This document shows, in pieces, positions 34,758 through 44,835 of a stretch of DNA of 64,000 nt. Source of the stretch: Lomentospora prolificans. Its lineage: Eukaryota; Ascomycota; Sordariomycetes; Microascales; Microascaceae. The stretch is from the NCBI GenBank assembly GCA_029532625.1, contig JARFXM010000005.1, forward strand, positions 2,046,001-2,110,000. Direction: 5' to 3'. Within the stretch, counting starts at the first letter, position 1. Each line of letters starts with the position of its first letter. The notes beneath the pieces are model-generated. The model was not told where the DNA came from. It made no database searches and saw nothing but the letters and a program-made list of their open reading frames with translations. The translations under genes were made by a program, and so were the position numbers.

Positions 34758-36128
34758 TCAATCCGCCTCTCGTTGCCTAGCAAGAAAGTGACTAGAAGGA
34801 CTTTGTGGAACTACGGAATCTAGTTCGCAAGGTGGTCCGCCAGTCAGAGACGTCGAATGGAGTTCGTATGGTGCTCTAGATGCGTCAAAGTCGACTTCAA
34901 ACCGTTCCGGGGTTATTTCAGGTAGATTGGGGACGCTCGAGAAGGGTGATAAAGATAAGAAGGAACGGATAGATTTACGTATAGAAGGCGGCTCTCGCAT
35001 CTCTTGCGCCTGTACCCGCATTTCCCGGTTGCGGTTAACAGCCTGGCTCGTACACCTATCCAAATGCGTACACTGGAGGAGCAGAAGACCTCTGTGGAAC
35101 TCTTCCCGCCGTGCAATGTTAGCTGGGTCCTTGCAACTACCAAAGTTGATGGCGAACTGAGTGCACTCGAGTAGCTCGGTATGCGGTTTATTTCCAGGCC
35201 TCAGGTCGCATATGTTCCATGCACTGAGGTCCACCTTCCTCGGGATAGGCAAATGCCTATCAACGGGGAATCTCGATTCTTTTCGGTGTACTATTCGGAG
35301 GAGTGCTTCCTCTCGGTCGCTGAGGCACTCGGATGCAACTAGCTGCGACACTCGGGGGTCGTTAGCAAGAACTTTGAAACGAACACGTCGGCATTGAAAT
35401 TTCTTACCATCCATCTTCAGCATGGTATACGCATCTCGACTGCCTCGGTCTTGCAGGAATGCAATCAAGAGTGGTGGTGGGATACGACGAGTGACTAGGA
35501 CTGATCTTCCTTTCTCGGGGTTGGTCTGGATGGTGGAAATATTGGATGGGTTGACTGTCGACAGCGATCTTGGAATTGACTGCGAGCCAAAATGAATCGT
35601 CGAGCGCCCAGAATCAGAGGAGAGGGGAGAAGAGCCAGTCGTCTTGCATTCCGGCTGCTGCCATAGCTGGACTTCCCCGTGACCGATATATTGAGGACGC
35701 GGTATCTGCCATCCCCCATAGGTGACCGCGCAACCAAGCCTTTCGAAGTAACCGATCGAACTATAGCCCGTTAAAAGTTGTTGAAACCGGGCCGCTTCTT
35801 CCCAACTCTGGAAGGGATAGTCGATTCTCGAGGTGCCCTGCCCGTATCCTATCTCGACATTCCACTCTGTTCTTTTATGACGCGCGATCGCGTACAAGGG
35901 AAGAACGAGGTCGTGGCTCAAATCAAGGAATCGCTCAATCTCGCGGCTGGTCCCCTCTCCGGAGTCGAAAGAGATACTTTCGATTATCGAGAGTATCTGG
36001 CTGGTGTCGTTGCACGACTGCCAGCGGAAGGATACTTCTCGACGGCTAGACTGGGAAGGAGATGAGAGTTGTAGTCGGATGGGCGGCTCCTCAACATCTA
36101 GCTCGGCAATAAACGATGCGGGAGGCAT
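34758..36128 (-). CDS. Fungal protein of unknown function
   Basis: Single exon of 456 residues from the ATG at 36126-36128, convergent with the monooxygenase (stop codons 66 bp apart). I do not recognise the family. The first 150 residues alternate beta-like and short helical stretches (VSFRWQSCND, DLVLPLYAIARHKRTEW, SWEEAARFQQLLTGY). A later ordered block (KFQCRRVRFKVLANDPRVSQL, broken at VRFKV) is followed by a Cys- and Ser-rich tail that is likely disordered. The SWEEAARFQQLLTGY helix resembles the last helix of a PH-like domain, but this is only an impression. No signal peptide or membrane segment. Confidence 0.7.
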   Translation of the reverse strand: MPPASFIAELDVEEPPIRLQLSSPSQSSRREVSFRWQSCNDTSQILSIIESISFDSGEGTSREIERFLDLSHDLVLPLYAIARHKRTEWNVEIGYGQGTSRIDYPFQSWEEAARFQQLLTGYSSIGYFERLGCAVTYGGWQIPRPQYIGHGEVQLWQQPECKTTGSSPLSSDSGRSTIHFGSQSIPRSLSTVNPSNISTIQTNPEKGRSVLVTRRIPPPLLIAFLQDRGSRDAYTMLKMDGKKFQCRRVRFKVLANDPRVSQLVASECLSDREEALLRIVHRKESRFPVDRHLPIPRKVDLSAWNICDLRPGNKPHTELLECTQFAINFGSCKDPANIARREEFHRGLLLLQCTHLDRCTSQAVNRNREMRVQAQEMREPPSIRKSIRSFLSLSPFSSVPNLPEITPERFEVDFDASRAPYELHSTSLTGGPPCELDSVVPQSPSSHFLARQREAD

Positions 36129-36730
36129 TGTTGTTAGACGGCATCGACGCCTTTGAGATCATTCCATCTGACGAAGATTCTGGGACATCGTGAGAAGCAG
36201 CTAAATCAGCCCCATCGAGAGACACGCGAGCGGGGCAGCTTTGCCCTGCTTGACTAGCTTCGAGCGCCCTGTCACACCTGGGTAGTCACTTGTCTTCTGG
36301 CCAAGAATGTGGCTGGCACCACCCGCATGCAATATTCCCTTATTCGAGAGAGCTAGGCCATCCCGGGGGAGCTGGGCGAATCGATACCATGGAAAGCCAT
36401 GGTCCCAAGAAAGCTGCAGGCCAATTAACATGGTTCTGGTTTCAGCTCCACAGCCACCGCCCGGTCCTGGAGCTGCACTTATCCCCATCTGGTAGTTCTG
36501 TGGCGCTCCAAGCACATTGTCGGCTTTTCAGGCCAGGCCGTTGCAACCCCAACCAACCTGGGGTTTGATAGTAAACTCAGACAAAGGTGGAAAAGACGTC
36601 TTGCCTTGTTAAGTGGGGCATTATTAGCTGGTGTTGTTTGGAAGACCAGGCGCGCTTTTAAGCTTGGAGTCTTGGAATTTCTATCCTTTTCCCCTAAGCC
36701 AGCAGCCTATTTGATGGAACCTAGGACTGT
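36129..36730. other. Divergent intergenic region
   Basis: Spacer between the unknown protein and the amino-acid permease. No coding or repeat feature was recognised. Confidence 0.45.
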
Positions 36731-36745
36731 ATGCTAATGCTAGTT

Positions 36746-38704
36746 ATGATGGACCACGAACCAAAAACAAACGACGCCATGTCCAGCGCGGCAGATCATG
36801 AGGCCCAAACCCTCACTATTGAGCAGCTACATGAAAGAATCCAGCAATACGATAAAGAGCGAGAGGTGAGCTATTGAAGCCCTGATTCATATTCAAAGTC
36901 CGCGGCCTGAGCGCTAACACTGATAATACCACTAGCGGTTTGATGTTGCTCCCACGAGGAAACAGCTTCTAGGGCCCTTCACTGTGTTTTGTCTGATCAT
37001 GAACCGGACAATTGCAAGTGGAATTTTCACCCAGCCAATCAACGTTCTTGATGGCGCTGGCAGTTCCGGGATCGCCATACTCCTTTGGATCGTCGCGGGC
37101 ATCATCGTCGTATGCGTGGTGGCTAGCTGGGTTGAGTTCTCGTTGACCGTGCCGATACACTACCTCTTTCGCGATGGAGCGTGGGAGAGGATTTCAGCTC
37201 CAAGGAGTGGAGGGGATAAGAACTACGTATGATGCCGCTGCCTTAATCAACGGGATGCCTACCTCTAACGCAGATCTAGCTCGAGTATGTCTTCAAGAAG
37301 CCGCGGTATCTAATGACATGCATCTTTGGAATTGTCTTTATAATATTTGGCAACTTGGCGGGGAATGCACTGCAATTCGGAGTCTATATGCAAATGGTCA
37401 TTATGAAGAATCCAGTGTGCAATGAAAGAGACGGATGCGAGTTGAATAAGGGCGCCGTTGTGGGATGGGCTGTCTCAGTTTTGACGCTTTGCGCGCTCAT
37501 CAACATGGCAACCAGAAAGTATGCGCTCGGTCTAAACAACATCTTTGCGGTTGCGAAACTTTCATTCGTCGTGGTCATCACCGTAGTCGGTATCATCTAC
37601 GGCTCGATCAATGGGAACGGGTGTCGAAATATTACATGGAAGAGTCAGGGTGGCCCAAGACAGGTTGGCGACATCTCGTTAGCTCTTTTCTACGCCATGT
37701 ACCCATACACCGGCTTCGAACAACCCTTCTATGTCCTATCCGAGGTTTACAGGCCGCAGAAGACCTTTGCTAAAGCGACAATGTCCGCGATGCTCACAGT
37801 CTTGGTCCTCTTCCCCCTCACCAATGTCAGCTATCTCTGCATGGTCCCATTCGACGGAAGTGTCGATCCATCGCAGAACATGGCACTTCTCTATTTCGAA
37901 CGCATCTCAGGAAGTGGAAAGCAAGGTGTAATTAGGGGCGTGTCTGCTCTCATCGCGTTCTTCATCTTTGGCAACTTGATGGCGCAGACGTACACTGCAT
38001 CGCGCGTGAAGCAGGAAATCGCAAAGGAAGGCGTGCTGCCCTGGTCTTTGTTCCTCGCCACAAGCAATGACACATTTTTTTCAAGGATGTCTTCGTCGAG
38101 TAACCAGCACTCCTATCGACCGTCCCTCACGAATCTCGACGCCTATCGCGAACAAACTCCGATACCTGCAACTCTTCTCCATTGGGCATTCGAAATCATT
38201 CTCGTGGTTGTGGTAGGCATGTCGACCCAGCAGCCGTCCGAAGCTTACAGCCTCCTTACATATCTCTACACATTTATAATTGTGGGGATCCTGGGATTTC
38301 TCACGGTAGGCGGCCTACTATACCTGAAAATTGAACCACTCTTCCGAAGGAAGAAATCAAGAGACTGGAGGTCGAAAACAATGTGGACGCCCCTACTAGA
38401 TCCCCTCCCTACGGTCGTGGCAACACTGGCTCTGGCATTCCTACTCTTTTCTGCATTCGCGCCTCCAAGCAAGCCGGAACAAGGAACGTTGCCATGGTGG
38501 ATCGGGCCATCTGTTGGGTGGGCCAGCGTGGCGATGGGTGTCGCGTGGTGGTTAGGCTTGCGATTCGTCCAGTGGGCCGGACGGTGGGAGCTGGATACTA
38601 AGCGCTTGCCAGTGGTGGAGATAGACGAGGACGGTCAAGCGATTCAGAGGGCAGAGGTAGTGGAGCATAACAGAATTCCGGTCGAAGGGAGTGCTTGGGG
38701 TTGA
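36746..38704 (+). CDS. L-type amino-acid permease (LAT family of the APC superfamily), three exons
   Basis: Exons 36746-36865, 36936-37226 and 37286-38704 give 609 residues. Two further in-frame ATGs lie upstream at 36731 and 36737, so the exact start is open. The core is about 12 membrane helices. Family features are NRTIASGIFTQP at helix 1, then a NYYVFKKPRYL segment across intron 2, GNALQFGVYMQ, and YPYTGFEQPFYVLSEV. These match LAT-type transporters such as Mup1-like methionine permeases, although the substrate cannot be read off. The protein would sit in the plasma membrane. The C-terminus is hydrophilic and ends in PVEGSAWG. Confidence 0.9.
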
Positions 38705-39161
38705 GCAAAGACAATGGTTGTTTTACGAGAGAAAGTTGGAGCGAATATTAAACGGTATTCTGACTCGTGACTTCATCCTTTAATAGCTAAATGCTCGTAT
38801 TAGTTTGGAAGTGTTTCAAGGCTGCAAGGAGGCATCAACCTGCCCTCTGATGACTGACGGTTGCTCCCGAACGACATATTACCGTCTAAAATGAACAACA
38901 ATAAAGAGTCCTAAACATGAATGATTTCCCTTCCTCCAGTTCTCTTGCACTAGGAAGCTTGCACCAACGCTCCTGCCCTGAGAGTCTTACTCCAGGCTCC
39001 CACCAAGAGAAAACCATATAATGCCGGTTTCTCACCAAATCTTCTCATCTCCCTGTTTTCTCTTCCAGGACACCTCCACTTTCAGAATCTCTTTGCTACT
39101 TTGATTCGTATCACTTTTTATCTCGACATTCAACTAGTAACTTGTCATTGCATTCACCAAA
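38705..39161. other. Intergenic with pyrimidine-rich leader
   Basis: The last 130 bases before the small peptide gene are rich in C and T (TCTTCTCATCTCCCTGTTTT and similar), as in transcribed 5' leaders of filamentous fungi. Nothing else recognised. Confidence 0.4.
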
Positions 39162-39416
39162 ATGCATGTTCCTTTTCTTTATCTTATTGGCATGATCGCC
39201 ATGGCTGGCAACGTATGTACCACCTCATTCTCTCCAGTCCATATCTCATATACTTGTCTAAAGGCAGGCACTCAAAACGCAGGGTCTATAGGCGGCGAAC
39301 TAAATACAGACCTAAGGAGGATAGAAGCTCACTCGGAGCGCTTTCCCGTAGGCTACGGCCGCCGCCACCCCCGCCAGCGGGGTAACATACGACCTGCTTG
39401 CTCTAAACTAGTTTAG
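39162..39416 (+). CDS. Candidate small secreted basic peptide
   Basis: The ATG at 39162 opens MHVPFLYLIGMIAMAGN, a plausible signal peptide. A possible intron at 39213-39263 (GTATGT donor, CTAAAG acceptor, 51 bp) has a length divisible by three, so the frame stays open whether or not it is spliced: 67 or 84 residues. The mature part has an acidic or neutral half, then a basic GYGRRHPRQRGN stretch and a C-terminal Cys. The pyrimidine-rich leader and AAAATG start context favour a real gene. No family is recognised; a secreted effector, processed peptide or chance ORF are all possible. Confidence 0.45.
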   Translation: MHVPFLYLIGMIAMAGNVCTTSFSPVHISYTCLKAGTQNAGSIGGELNTDLRRIEAHSERFPVGYGRRHPRQRGNIRPACSKLV

Positions 39417-39994
39417 AATTAGTTATTAGCTTTAAATAGAATAGGAGTGGGAATTTTCATAATATAATGAGAAAAATGCCTAGGGAGGATCATTCTGACG
39501 GGAGGAAGGGACCGAACTGGTGGAGTGGAGGAGGCTTATTTTGTGGGTTCGGCGACTTAGATGAACAGACCCTGACGTGCCAATGGATTTGATACATAGT
39601 TTGAAGCTGTCGAAGTGTGCGCTAAGTGTTTCTAAACCATGTACCTTCGTAAGGGAAGGATCAATCGATAGCCTAGAAATGAAGGCACGTGATCCGCCGG
39701 GTCGCACCACATCAACGGTTTGTTTCTACCAATTTGTCTCTGACGGGGGATCTCGGAAGAATCTCGGAAGAGTTGGCATTGACGTAAGTCACGTGATCAC
39801 GGGCAATCAGCACTTAAGGGAGCATTTGATGTATTAATCTTAGTCGAATCGATTTCCTATCAACACTACTGCGCGAGTCTCTCATCTTCTCTGTAACAAA
39901 TCATCCGGTCGTGCGCAAAAAAACATTCACGCGTTCATACAGAAAACGTGTAGCAAGCTAAAAGAAAACTCGGAAAGAGAACAGATACCACCGT
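39417..39994. other. Intergenic with a TCACGTGA palindrome
   Basis: No gene recognised. An E-box palindrome TCACGTGA lies at about 39787-39794 and another CACGTG near 39686. Both are possible bHLH or bZIP sites, but unproven. Confidence 0.35.
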
Positions 39995-40495
39995 TTAGCA
40001 CCTATCGTACAGAACCTTGACGACCATACCCTTAGGGTCCCAAACCGTGCCGCAGACGTAGGCCATAGTAATCAAATCAGGGGTCCAGATCTTGGGACAC
40101 CACTCAGAAACAATTCTCTGGGCATAGTCGGCAACATATGGCCACTCTAACTCGTAGACGTCGGGGGAGTCCTCGAACGGATGGTAGCAGATGAAAATGA
40201 CGGCATTGTAAGAACAGCTTCTACGGCCACACTCCTTACTTCCGATGGAAAGCTAGGCCTTGTCTTTGGGAACGTTGCGAAGATATCATCTGACTCGTCG
40301 AACCACTGGGAGTCGGGGTTGGCAGCTTCAATCTGCTTGACAACCTCCTCGATGGTGCCTTTGAAGGTGAGAGTCTCCCTGTTGGGGTCAAAGGTTCCAG
40401 TAAAGGAAAGAGGTATTACAATGGTGTAGCCCTGAGCGCTAAAGTCGGCCGGGACGAGGGACTCAGCATCGAGGCGACATATTACGACCTAATAT
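39995..40495 (-). pseudogene. Decayed gene, probably for a secreted cysteine-containing protein
   Basis: Two minus-strand frames overlap. The upstream one (from about 40495) reads SLVPADFSAQGYTIVIPLSF, then ANPDSQWFDESDDIF. The downstream one contains GSKECGRRSCSYNAVIFICY, then DYAQRIVSEWC and MAYVCGTVWDPKGMVVKVLYD, and ends at TAA 39995-39997. A one-base shift near 40275 and an in-frame TAG just after it break the gene, and no start codon is visible. The SCSYNAVIFIC core resembles the CSYNSAIYxC pattern I associate with fungal secreted proteins, so a lost secreted protein is likely. Low certainty on family. Confidence 0.45.
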
Positions 40496-40497
40496 AT

Positions 40498-40610
40498 GGT
40501 GGAGCACTTCACCTGAGGTTGCAGGGGTATTTGCATAAGCAAGAGCATACCTCAGGTGAACACGATTCGCTCCACCTCATGTTCGTGCGAACATGAGTCA
40601 TACCTCAGGT
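40498..40610. repeat. Cluster of inverted repeats and palindromes
   Basis: GGTGGAGCACTTCACCTGAGGT at about 40498-40519 can pair with the complement of ACCTCAGGTGAACACGAATCG-like sequence at 40549-40576, leaving a loop of about 30 bases. A perfect 8-bp hairpin stem CATGTTCG/CGAACATG follows at 40578-40595, and ACCTCAGGT recurs at about 40602. It lies directly upstream of the decayed secreted-protein gene. It could be a small inverted-repeat element or operator-like sites. Confidence 0.5.
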
Positions 40611-40808
40611 CTACTTTAGGCTGCTCCCGTCAAAGACCAAAAGTGCACCGTGCTCAAACATGTGTTAGAAGCTGGTCCATTTGGTAATATGATGCGGTTT
40701 CATAAGTTATATTATTGGGTCTTCTCGTCGTAATCTTCAAGTCCTGTTTCGAGTTGAGTTCCTAGTGTTTATAGTAGGCCCTCCTTTTCCGCCGATGAAA
40801 TTCCGCAC

Positions 40809-41528
40809 TCAGGCTTTTAACTCGGCCTCGACCGCGTCAGCCATTTCGCCAAGTGTGTTAAATTTCCAATCATACACTGTATCGCTTCTGTTGCCCATAA
40901 TGGCGCCAGGCCTCACTATCCAGCTTGAGCGTATGCCCATCTTCTGAGCCGGATAATGGTCGTGAAATTGGCTCTGAGCCGTTTGGAGGATTTGATCCTT
41001 GGATGCGCCCAGTTTGTCACCCACTTCCCGAATCATATATTCAAAATTTCGCACATCCGGCTTGTAGCTACCCACATCCTGCGCGGTAATAATCAGATCA
41101 AATTTTGTGCCTTGCAACGGTCCGCTATTGGTATCAGAGAAGGATTCGTGATCGACGTTGGACAACACAACGAGCTTGTAATGCTTGCCTAGTCTCTCCA
41201 ACGCCTTCACAGTATCGGGAAAGGCGGGCCAGCTCCCCACAGATGCACCGAATGCCCGGCTTTGCTCGGGGGAGGGTTTGGAAAGGCCCAGTTTCTCAGC
41301 GACCTGGGGGTGGATGGCCGTCAACAGCTCGTGGTATTTAAGGTCGGGTGTCGCAGTTTGTTGCGAGTGCTCGCATTCGTGAAGTGCGTGGAGAAGCTCC
41401 TCGCGTGTGAAGTTGGCATTGTTGGCATCGAGGAGGGGGTGGAGATTTTCCAGAATACCAGTTTCCCAGTCGATCAGGGTACCATATACATCGAATGTGA
41501 GGACCTTGAAGTCGGTAAGTTTAGCCAT
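40809..41528 (-). CDS. Haloacid dehalogenase-type (HAD) hydrolase
   Basis: Single exon of 239 residues, ATG at 41526-41528; a TTG two codons upstream is not needed. The nucleophile motif is FDVYGTLID with Asp13. Further motifs are LSNVDHESF (motif II, Ser/Asn) and VGSYKPD (motif III, Lys), which fit the L-2-haloacid dehalogenase group. The usual fourth motif, with its conserved aspartate after SxxxD, is less clear in HDHYPAQKMGIRSSWI. In fungi this subfamily is widespread and mostly untested. Cytosolic, no signal peptide. It is the downstream neighbour of the hydrolase relic and may take part in local catabolism, which is inference. Confidence 0.88.
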   Translation of the reverse strand: MAKLTDFKVLTFDVYGTLIDWETGILENLHPLLDANNANFTREELLHALHECEHSQQTATPDLKYHELLTAIHPQVAEKLGLSKPSPEQSRAFGASVGSWPAFPDTVKALERLGKHYKLVVLSNVDHESFSDTNSGPLQGTKFDLIITAQDVGSYKPDVRNFEYMIREVGDKLGASKDQILQTAQSQFHDHYPAQKMGIRSSWIVRPGAIMGNRSDTVYDWKFNTLGEMADAVEAELKA

Positions 41529-42546
41529 GGTCAAACAAGAACGGGGAGCGCAGATTTGATGTCGCTTGGCAAGTGGGTGAGATTGCGATTGCTCTTTCGC
41601 AAATGCTTATCTGGGTCCATGAAGTCTTACAATTTATAATAGTCCTATGCACCCTGTCTCTAGACGCTATCATTGGTTCCGATTGACTTACGTGTTCATG
41701 ATGGAGGGGTACCCCGCGCCTTCCCGGTCACTATTGTCACACAACCGGTTGCTCGCCGGTCGAGTCATATGCCTGTCCGTCGTGCAATGGGCGTGCAGCT
41801 CGCAATTCACACCGACTTCGAGGGCCGGAATATCTATAGGAGCTGCTGCATCAATTTATCTCGCTCCTCGGATTACGAGGATTTAATGTGGCCCTAAAAG
41901 GAAAAACTCTCGGGGCTCACACATAATCAAGCGAGCAATTGTTTAATAGATGAAATTAACAGAAACCCCGGCTTAAAATGGATCCCAGATTTGGTCTCTC
42001 CTTCCTAGGCCATGATGAATAGTTGCGGTAAAAAGAAGTGAAGAATCACAAGCCCAATCGGCTTCAGGGGCTCCGAGCACCACCACCAGAGTTCATTCCA
42101 ACCTAGTTTGACTGTTCATCCAAGGTGCCTCTGCAGGTGGAGCATAGCGGCATGGGTGTAAATGATATCATCCAAACTCACGCGCGAAAACAATGACAAT
42201 GGAGCCAGCCTGGCCTTGACAAAACCCCACGAAACGGGTCCCCTACAACCTAGCCGTTGCCTAATTCATCGCTGGCTGGCTGCGGCTGGCCTAATCGGCC
42301 TGGAAGCCCTAACTGGCTTCTAGAAACACAAACTGGGGATTTATGGCTAGCACTGCTGGCCAGAACCCGGTGTCATATGCGGCAGCGGCCAGGCCTATAC
42401 CTATGGCTAGGCCATGCGCTAATGATGCTGCTAGATATTGTGTATTAGAATGAGAAAAATATCCATGAATGTCGCGAACCTCGCTGTAATATCGACATAA
42501 GCGCTCTGCTATTCTCGCCCACACTCGCGATGGTTCGAGTAGATAT
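41529..42546. other. Intergenic, no feature recognised
   Basis: About 1 kb without a recognisable gene. Short frames on both strands are not supported by family features or splice sites. Confidence 0.4.
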
Positions 42547-43303
42547 ATGTATATTTTCCCCCCATCGGAAACCCCTATTATCGACACACAACTATACCAT
42601 ACATTGCAAACATTCACTCAGCCCACCGTGGCGCATACACCGCCCGACTACAAACCATTGGCCTTTGACCCTTTCCTCGAAATGGATCTTCCCGGATCCT
42701 TGGAGGCTATGAAGGGCGAGATAGCTCTCCCCCAGGCTAAGGATATGCCTGGCAAGCTCGGGATCGACGCCACAAAGATCATCATCACTAGCACTTCGGC
42801 AGGCTCGGGATTAGCTGCTGGCGTTTGCTTGCTAGTCAGGGAGAGGAATGGCCCCCGCGTTCTAGGCCAAGCTCTCCATGCGCCCATCAAGCAATATTAT
42901 GAAAGGCTGGGATGCTCTACTCGACGGCCATAGGGGACCGGACAGCTTACGCCGCTCCCGCCCGAGCTACCGACCTCTCAAATCTTCCCCCTGCTTTTTT
43001 TGATTTAGGATCCAACGAGACTTTTTGCGAAGAAGACATCGAGTATTGTAGGAGGATTGTAGGAGGCTTTGGAGGGACGGTGTTCCCTGCGAACTCCGCG
43101 GTTGGCCTGGTGCTTACTACGGGTTCGATGGTATCGCTCCGGCTTCTCAGCTGGCTATTGAATGCGCTATTACTAGGATGGTTTGGTTGGGGAGACTCCT
43201 CGCAACTAGTGCCTCGGAGTAGATTTCAGGACTTTTAGGCTTGCGAGGGTTGACGGCATGATTATACGCTCAAGAGGTCGGGCGATGCATATACCGTGGC
43301 GTT
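42547..43303 (+). pseudogene. Internally deleted alpha/beta-hydrolase (esterase/lipase) pseudogene
   Basis: The frame begins with FDPFLEMDLPGSLEAMKGEI, the usual N-terminus of a fungal alpha/beta-hydrolase fold-3 esterase. It then jumps from DMPGKLG directly to the nucleophile region GIDATKIIITSTSAGSGLAA, with Ser in S-A-G. The segment carrying the oxyanion-hole HGG motif, roughly 100 residues in the family, is missing. Downstream, ALHAPI is followed by a frame change to AYAAPARATDLSNLPPAFFD, LGSNETFCEEDIEYCRRI and, after another change, GFDGIAPASQLAIECA near 43125. No intact frame survives. The canonical GxSxG has Ser instead of the first Gly. Relic. Confidence 0.7.
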
Positions 43304-43625
43304 TAGGGACTGCCTGTTTTAACACTGTATTATTATCTTGATAGCTCTGCGTAATTCAATTATTTTAGCAACCCTTAGATAACCTTGTTTTCCAGGAGTA
43401 ATACTTCACACGAGAAATACGGACTATCGCTAGGCAAATAATATGCTCAAGTCATTGTCACACCACAAGACGTTGTGGTTTATGTCATTATTGGGCCGCA
43501 CTGATGTCATCTAGGGACGATGACGGATGGCACAAAAGCGCCAGAACCGCGATATTAACCCATTTCATGACGACCTCACACACTGCTCAAGAAGACTGAA
43601 AAGAGCACCCTAAGAAAAACTAGCT
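43304..43625. other. Intergenic, no feature recognised
   Basis: Short gap between the hydrolase relic and the metallo-beta-lactamase-fold gene. Presumably holds the promoter of the latter. Confidence 0.4.
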
Positions 43626-44696
43626 ATGACTATGAGACCGCTACAGTATCTCCATCTGGATCCAACAGCGAGACCACAGCTCCTTAAGTCTGACAAGCGC
43701 AGCACTCCTCCACTCGACGACTTCCCCGTCAAGAAGAGCCACGCCTCGCCAAACTCGGAGGGCGGAGAAAATGCCCGAGTTTTATTTATCGGCACGGCAA
43801 CAACAGTGATAGAATGGCACGGCCTTCGCATCCTTACCGACCCCAACTTCTTGCACGCCGGTGACCATGTCCATCTCGGGCCTGGCGTCAATGCCGAGCG
43901 AGTAACCAATCCGGCGGTCGATTTGGACCAACTGCCACCAGTCGATGTGGTCTTACTCTCCCATTACCACGCCGACCATTTCGATCAGCTAGTGGAAGAG
44001 TCTCTGAATAGGGATTTCCCCATTGTCACGACGCCCCATGCCAAGGGTTGCCTGGCTTCAGGGCAGTTGAAAAATGATCCATTTCGGAATGTCACCGAAC
44101 TCGACTTTTTCGAAAGCTTGATACTCCTGGCTCCTAAGTCTGATGGCCAAAAGAGGCCAGTTGTAAAAGTTACGGGCATGCCAGGAAAGCACGTACCGCC
44201 AGGTCCATTAGCCATTGCGAACGACATCCTCCACGCCGTCCCTCCTACCAATGGGTGGATGGTCGAGCTTGGATACTCTGACGATATTCCCTCCCCAGTT
44301 GACAAGGAAATTGCCACGGGATACCGCATTTACATCTCGGGAGATACACTCTTCGTCGATGACCTGAAGCAGATACCGGAATGGTTAGACAGCAAGCGCA
44401 TTGATCTAATGTTGATCCATCTCGGAGGCACGACTATCCCAGGTCCTTCTGCTCCGTTGGTTATGGTGACGATGGATGCCAAGCAAGGTATACAGCTGAT
44501 GAGGCTGGTCGACCCCGATATCACCATTCCAATCCATTACGATGACTACAACGTATTTCTCTCATCCCTCGACGACTTCAAGAAGGAAATTGAACAGGAA
44601 AAGATGTCACATCGCGTCGTTTACCTTGAGCGCGGCGATGAGTTCAAATTCCACGTAGGCGCACCGCCAGTCGGACATAAAATTGGCACGTATTGA
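43626..44696 (+). CDS. Metallo-beta-lactamase-fold hydrolase
   Basis: Single exon, 356 residues. The metal-binding motif is SHYHADH, with His113, His115, Asp117 and His118. A second-shell segment ISGDTLF carries the bridging aspartate, and IPIHYDDYN supplies a late histidine. The N-terminal 60 residues precede the fold core VLFIGTATTVIEWHGLRILTD, broken at TTVIEW. The arrangement fits the UlaG/lactonase-like or N-acyl-phosphatidylethanolamine hydrolase-like branch of the superfamily; it does not mark a true antibiotic-degrading enzyme. Cytosolic. It converges on the amine oxidase gene. A link to the lactone-forming monooxygenase upstream is possible but not shown. Confidence 0.88.
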   Translation: MTMRPLQYLHLDPTARPQLLKSDKRSTPPLDDFPVKKSHASPNSEGGENARVLFIGTATTVIEWHGLRILTDPNFLHAGDHVHLGPGVNAERVTNPAVDLDQLPPVDVVLLSHYHADHFDQLVEESLNRDFPIVTTPHAKGCLASGQLKNDPFRNVTELDFFESLILLAPKSDGQKRPVVKVTGMPGKHVPPGPLAIANDILHAVPPTNGWMVELGYSDDIPSPVDKEIATGYRIYISGDTLFVDDLKQIPEWLDSKRIDLMLIHLGGTTIPGPSAPLVMVTMDAKQGIQLMRLVDPDITIPIHYDDYNVFLSSLDDFKKEIEQEKMSHRVVYLERGDEFKFHVGAPPVGHKIGTY

Positions 44697-44835
44697 ATAG
44701 GTTTCTGTAAGTTTTGGAATACAAGCTATGCCTAGAAATGTAATGTTTAGGTATAATTGATGCCCATTTACACTAAAGACGGATCGGTATCGCTGTACGA
44801 GGAATGGTTTATTGTGTAATATAATAAGTATGCGC

